From JAAFHB01 sp038236995 (lineage in GTDB: Bacteria; Bacteroidota; Bacteroidia; Bacteroidales; Prolixibacteraceae), in assembly GCA_038236995.1 (NCBI GenBank), contig JBBRZE010000007.1, positions 1 to 64,000 of the forward strand: DNA of 64,000 nucleotides, written 5' to 3'. The notes beneath the pieces were generated by a model. The model saw only the letters and a program-made list of their open reading frames with translations, was not told the DNA's origin and ran no database searches. This document shows positions 61,679-64,000 of the stretch, piece by piece; the first letter of the stretch is position 1; each line of letters starts with the position of its first letter. The position numbers and the translations under genes are program-made.

Positions 61679-64000
61679 ATGAAACAAAAAAATCTGATTT
61701 TTCTACCAAAAGGAAAATGGACCAGGATGTTATTTTCTATGGTTCTTCTTGTGGTATTGACGACCGGAATGGCTTTTGCACAGCAAAAGACAATTACTGG
61801 TAAAGTAACTGACAAGAGCGGGTCGCCTATACCTGGGGCCTCTATTGTTGTGAAAGGTACTTCTACAGGTACTGTTACAGATGGCGACGGAAAGTACAAC
61901 CTAAAAGCACCTTCCGATGCCGAAAATCTTGAATTTTCATTTATTGGCATGAAGTTGGCAACTGAATCGATTAACAATCGGGCAGTTATTAATGTCGTAC
62001 TTGAAGATGAGATTACTGCAGTTGCTGAAGTTGTTGCAATTGGATATGGAACGCAAACAAAGCGAGAGATTTCGGGTTCTGTTACAAATGTTTCAGCAAA
62101 GGACTTCAACAAAGGGGTAATGTCGAATGCGGCCGATTTATTGCAGGGTAAAGTTGCCGGTTTGAATATTAATAGGGGAAGTGGTGACGTTACTAGTGGT
62201 CCAACTATCCGGTTAAGAGGAACTTCTTCATTAACAGGAAGCAGTTCTCCGTTTGTTGTAATTGATGGTGTTCCCGGAGGCGATTTGAACGCTGTTGCAC
62301 CACAGGACATTGAGTCTATCAGTATCTTAAAAGATGCTTCTTCAGCAGCCATTTATGGTTCGCGTTCGGCATCAGGTGTTATTTTGATTACCACCAAAAA
62401 AGGGATGAAGGGAAACACAAAAGTTAGTTACGAGGGTTATGTTGGGCTAGACGAGGTAACCAATAAACCTAAATTATTGAATGGTGCAGAGTGGCGGGAA
62501 TATGCTAAAGTCAATAATAAGAATATCGCAGGAATGGATATGGGTGCCAATACAGATTGGTTTGGAGAGATTATGAGAACGGGTGTAACTCAGAACCACA
62601 GTTTATCTTTTTCGGGTGGAGGTGAAGACCACAATTATATGGCATCAGCATCCTATATGGATGTCCAGGGTGTTGTAAAAGGTAACAGCATGAACCGCTT
62701 TAACTTTCGTTTCTCCTTCAATCAATTTGCATTAAACAACAAATTGCAGATATCCTTTACTGGAAATGCGGTTATGGGCGACAATAGTCCTACAAATAAT
62801 CAGAATTTTATTTTAGCCTATAATACAATACCTGTAGTTCCTGTAAAACTTGCGAATGGCGACTGGTATGAAAATACCGATTTTGACCAGGGTAACCCGG
62901 TTCACAATATTGCCTTGAATAAAAGAGACAATAAGGACAATAAATTTTATGCAAACGTGAAAGCTGATCTTGAAATTTTCAAGGGGCTGAATTTTACAGC
63001 CAGCGGCTTTCGTGAACGCAATACAAATGACTGGGGACTTTATAACAATTCTACAACCGAGTCTGGTCGCAATTCAATAGGTTTTGCTCAACGCGAAAGT
63101 CAGTTATGGGACAAAAGTCTTTTTGAAACAACGCTTCGCTATAAAGCGAGTTTCAATGAGGTCCATAACATAACTGCTTTGGCAGGATATTCATGGGAAC
63201 AGAACGATTGGAGAAGATTCATGGCCAGAAATCAGCAGTTTGGAACAGACTTGCTAGGCTATGATAACCTGCAGGCTGGTGAAAACCTGAAACCTGCAGA
63301 CGTTGAATCAAATAGGAACATGTCAAGGCTGATTTCGTCATTTGCCAGGTTTACTTATAATTACAACGAGAAATATGTTTTGTCTGCGACCGTTCGTCGG
63401 GATGGTTCTTCAAAATTTGGTGCAAATCATAAATGGGGTACTTTCCCATCATTCTCTGCAGCGTGGAATATCACGAAAGAAGATTTTATGAGTAACATGA
63501 GCAAAATTAATGACCTTAAATTAAGGATTGGTTATGGAATTACCGGAAACCAAGATGGTATCGGACCTTATAATTCACTCAATCTTTATGGACAACAAGG
63601 TAAATACTATAATGATGGTAATTGGTATACCGCTTACGGTGTTACACAAAATCCCAATCCAAACCTGAAATGGGAGAAAACATCCATGTTAAATATAGGT
63701 TTGGATTTTTCGCTTTTTGGTAGTCGTGTAAACGGAACCGTTGAATGGTACAATAAGGAAACGTCTGATCTTCTTTATACTTATAACGTTCCTGTGCCAC
63801 CCTATCAGTTCAATACGATATTGGCCAATGTTGGTGGAATGTCAAACAAAGGATTGGAATTATTATTAAACCTTGTTCCGGTTAGAACAACCGATTTCCA
63901 GTGGACAATTGGTCTTAATGCTGCTCACAATAAAAATGTGGTTACCAGCCTTTCAAATGATGAATTTAAGACAGACAGGGTTAAATCTGGTACTGCATTT
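61679..64000 (+). CDS. SusC/RagA-family receptor, 3' part outside the window
   Basis: The frame is open from the ATG at 61679 to the window edge (774 codons) with no stop, so this is a truncated-by-window gene, not a pseudogene. After a signal peptide (MLFSMVLLVVLTTGMAFAQ, cut ~36) comes a carboxypeptidase-regulatory-like domain (about 38-120, ITGKVTDKSGSPIPGASIVVKGT), then the plug (about 122-245: VVAIGYGTQ, DLLQGKVAGLNI, FVVIDGVPGG, LKDASSAAIYGSRSASGVILITT) and barrel strands. No STN domain is present. Presumably a susD gene follows beyond the window. Confidence 0.94.
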   Translation, partial: MKQKNLIFLPKGKWTRMLFSMVLLVVLTTGMAFAQQKTITGKVTDKSGSPIPGASIVVKGTSTGTVTDGDGKYNLKAPSDAENLEFSFIGMKLATESINNRAVINVVLEDEITAVAEVVAIGYGTQTKREISGSVTNVSAKDFNKGVMSNAADLLQGKVAGLNINRGSGDVTSGPTIRLRGTSSLTGSSSPFVVIDGVPGGDLNAVAPQDIESISILKDASSAAIYGSRSASGVILITTKKGMKGNTKVSYEGYVGLDEVTNKPKLLNGAEWREYAKVNNKNIAGMDMGANTDWFGEIMRTGVTQNHSLSFSGGGEDHNYMASASYMDVQGVVKGNSMNRFNFRFSFNQFALNNKLQISFTGNAVMGDNSPTNNQNFILAYNTIPVVPVKLANGDWYENTDFDQGNPVHNIALNKRDNKDNKFYANVKADLEIFKGLNFTASGFRERNTNDWGLYNNSTTESGRNSIGFAQRESQLWDKSLFETTLRYKASFNEVHNITALAGYSWEQNDWRRFMARNQQFGTDLLGYDNLQAGENLKPADVESNRNMSRLISSFARFTYNYNEKYVLSATVRRDGSSKFGANHKWGTFPSFSAAWNITKEDFMSNMSKINDLKLRIGYGITGNQDGIGPYNSLNLYGQQGKYYNDGNWYTAYGVTQNPNPNLKWEKTSMLNIGLDFSLFGSRVNGTVEWYNKETSDLLYTYNVPVPPYQFNTILANVGGMSNKGLELLLNLVPVRTTDFQWTIGLNAAHNKNVVTSLSNDEFKTDRVKSGTAF

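Noticed and set aside
61669..62352. Minus-strand frame of 227 codons opposite the third susC
   Set aside because: The plus strand encodes a textbook SusC signal, regulatory and plug domain over the same bases, so the reverse frame is a shadow.
61679..64000. Truncated or pseudogene susC
   Set aside because: There is no internal stop or frameshift; the gene is simply cut by the window edge.

Overview
The window looks like a chromosomal segment from a free-living or environmental Bacteroidota bacterium, probably of the Bacteroidales/Marinilabiliales type (inferred). The reasons are three SusC-type receptors and two SusD partners, an ECF sigma/FecR pair, a GH130 phosphorylase locus, several TAnnTTTG -7 promoter boxes instead of E. 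coli-type -10 boxes, AT-rich intergenic DNA and few Shine-Dalgarno sequences.

Positions 1-24060 are mostly core genome: rpsP-rimM; a GIN-domain (DUF2807) protein; a leftward tsaC-glycosyltransferase-lysA stretch; two envelope proteins (a DUF4136 lipoprotein and a large low-complexity secreted protein); a small membrane protein and a DUF1697 protein; mfd; a PIN/antitoxin pair; clpB; a DMT exporter; sbcD-sbcC; and a malic enzyme-phosphotransacetylase fusion. After the malic enzyme gene comes an array of exact 42-bp tandem repeats (24205-24570).

Positions 25043-35698 form a compact polysaccharide-utilisation-like locus: SusC, SusD (SusD-like_2 type), an SSS symporter, a GH130 phosphorylase resembling 4-O-beta-mannosyl-glucose phosphorylase, and a membrane-anchored regulator. 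The regulator has a periplasmic LamG/kelch-like sensor, one membrane segment and a cytoplasmic SARP-like (winged helix plus BTAD) output. Direct heptamer repeats TTAATCG sit 12 bp apart and end 8 bp before the -7 box of susC, which is the geometry known for SARP binding sites. Related TTAANCGATTAA elements 22 bp apart precede the regulator gene. I regard this regulator-operator pair as the most interesting system in the window.

Positions 35777-54259 hold an OmpA protein and then a rightward catabolic region. It starts with a secreted cluster of mostly uncharacterised families (DUF5107-TPR, an 890-residue protein, a 610-residue protein, a CBM9-like protein). It continues with a ROK regulator, an FAD-dependent oxidoreductase, an N-acylglucosamine 2-epimerase-like enzyme, a GH16 glycosidase, a DUF4434 Tat-exported protein and an MFS sugar porter. 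Together they look like outer-surface and periplasmic glycan cleavage followed by uptake and isomerisation of a sugar; the substrate cannot be told from sequence.

Positions 54477-64000 carry an ECF sigma/FecR anti-sigma pair, a SusC with an STN signalling domain, its SusD, and a third SusC gene that runs off the right edge. A palindrome of LacI/PurR-operator type (GCAAACGTTTGC) lies in front of this last gene. No rRNA, tRNA, CRISPR array, prophage or intact insertion sequence was seen.
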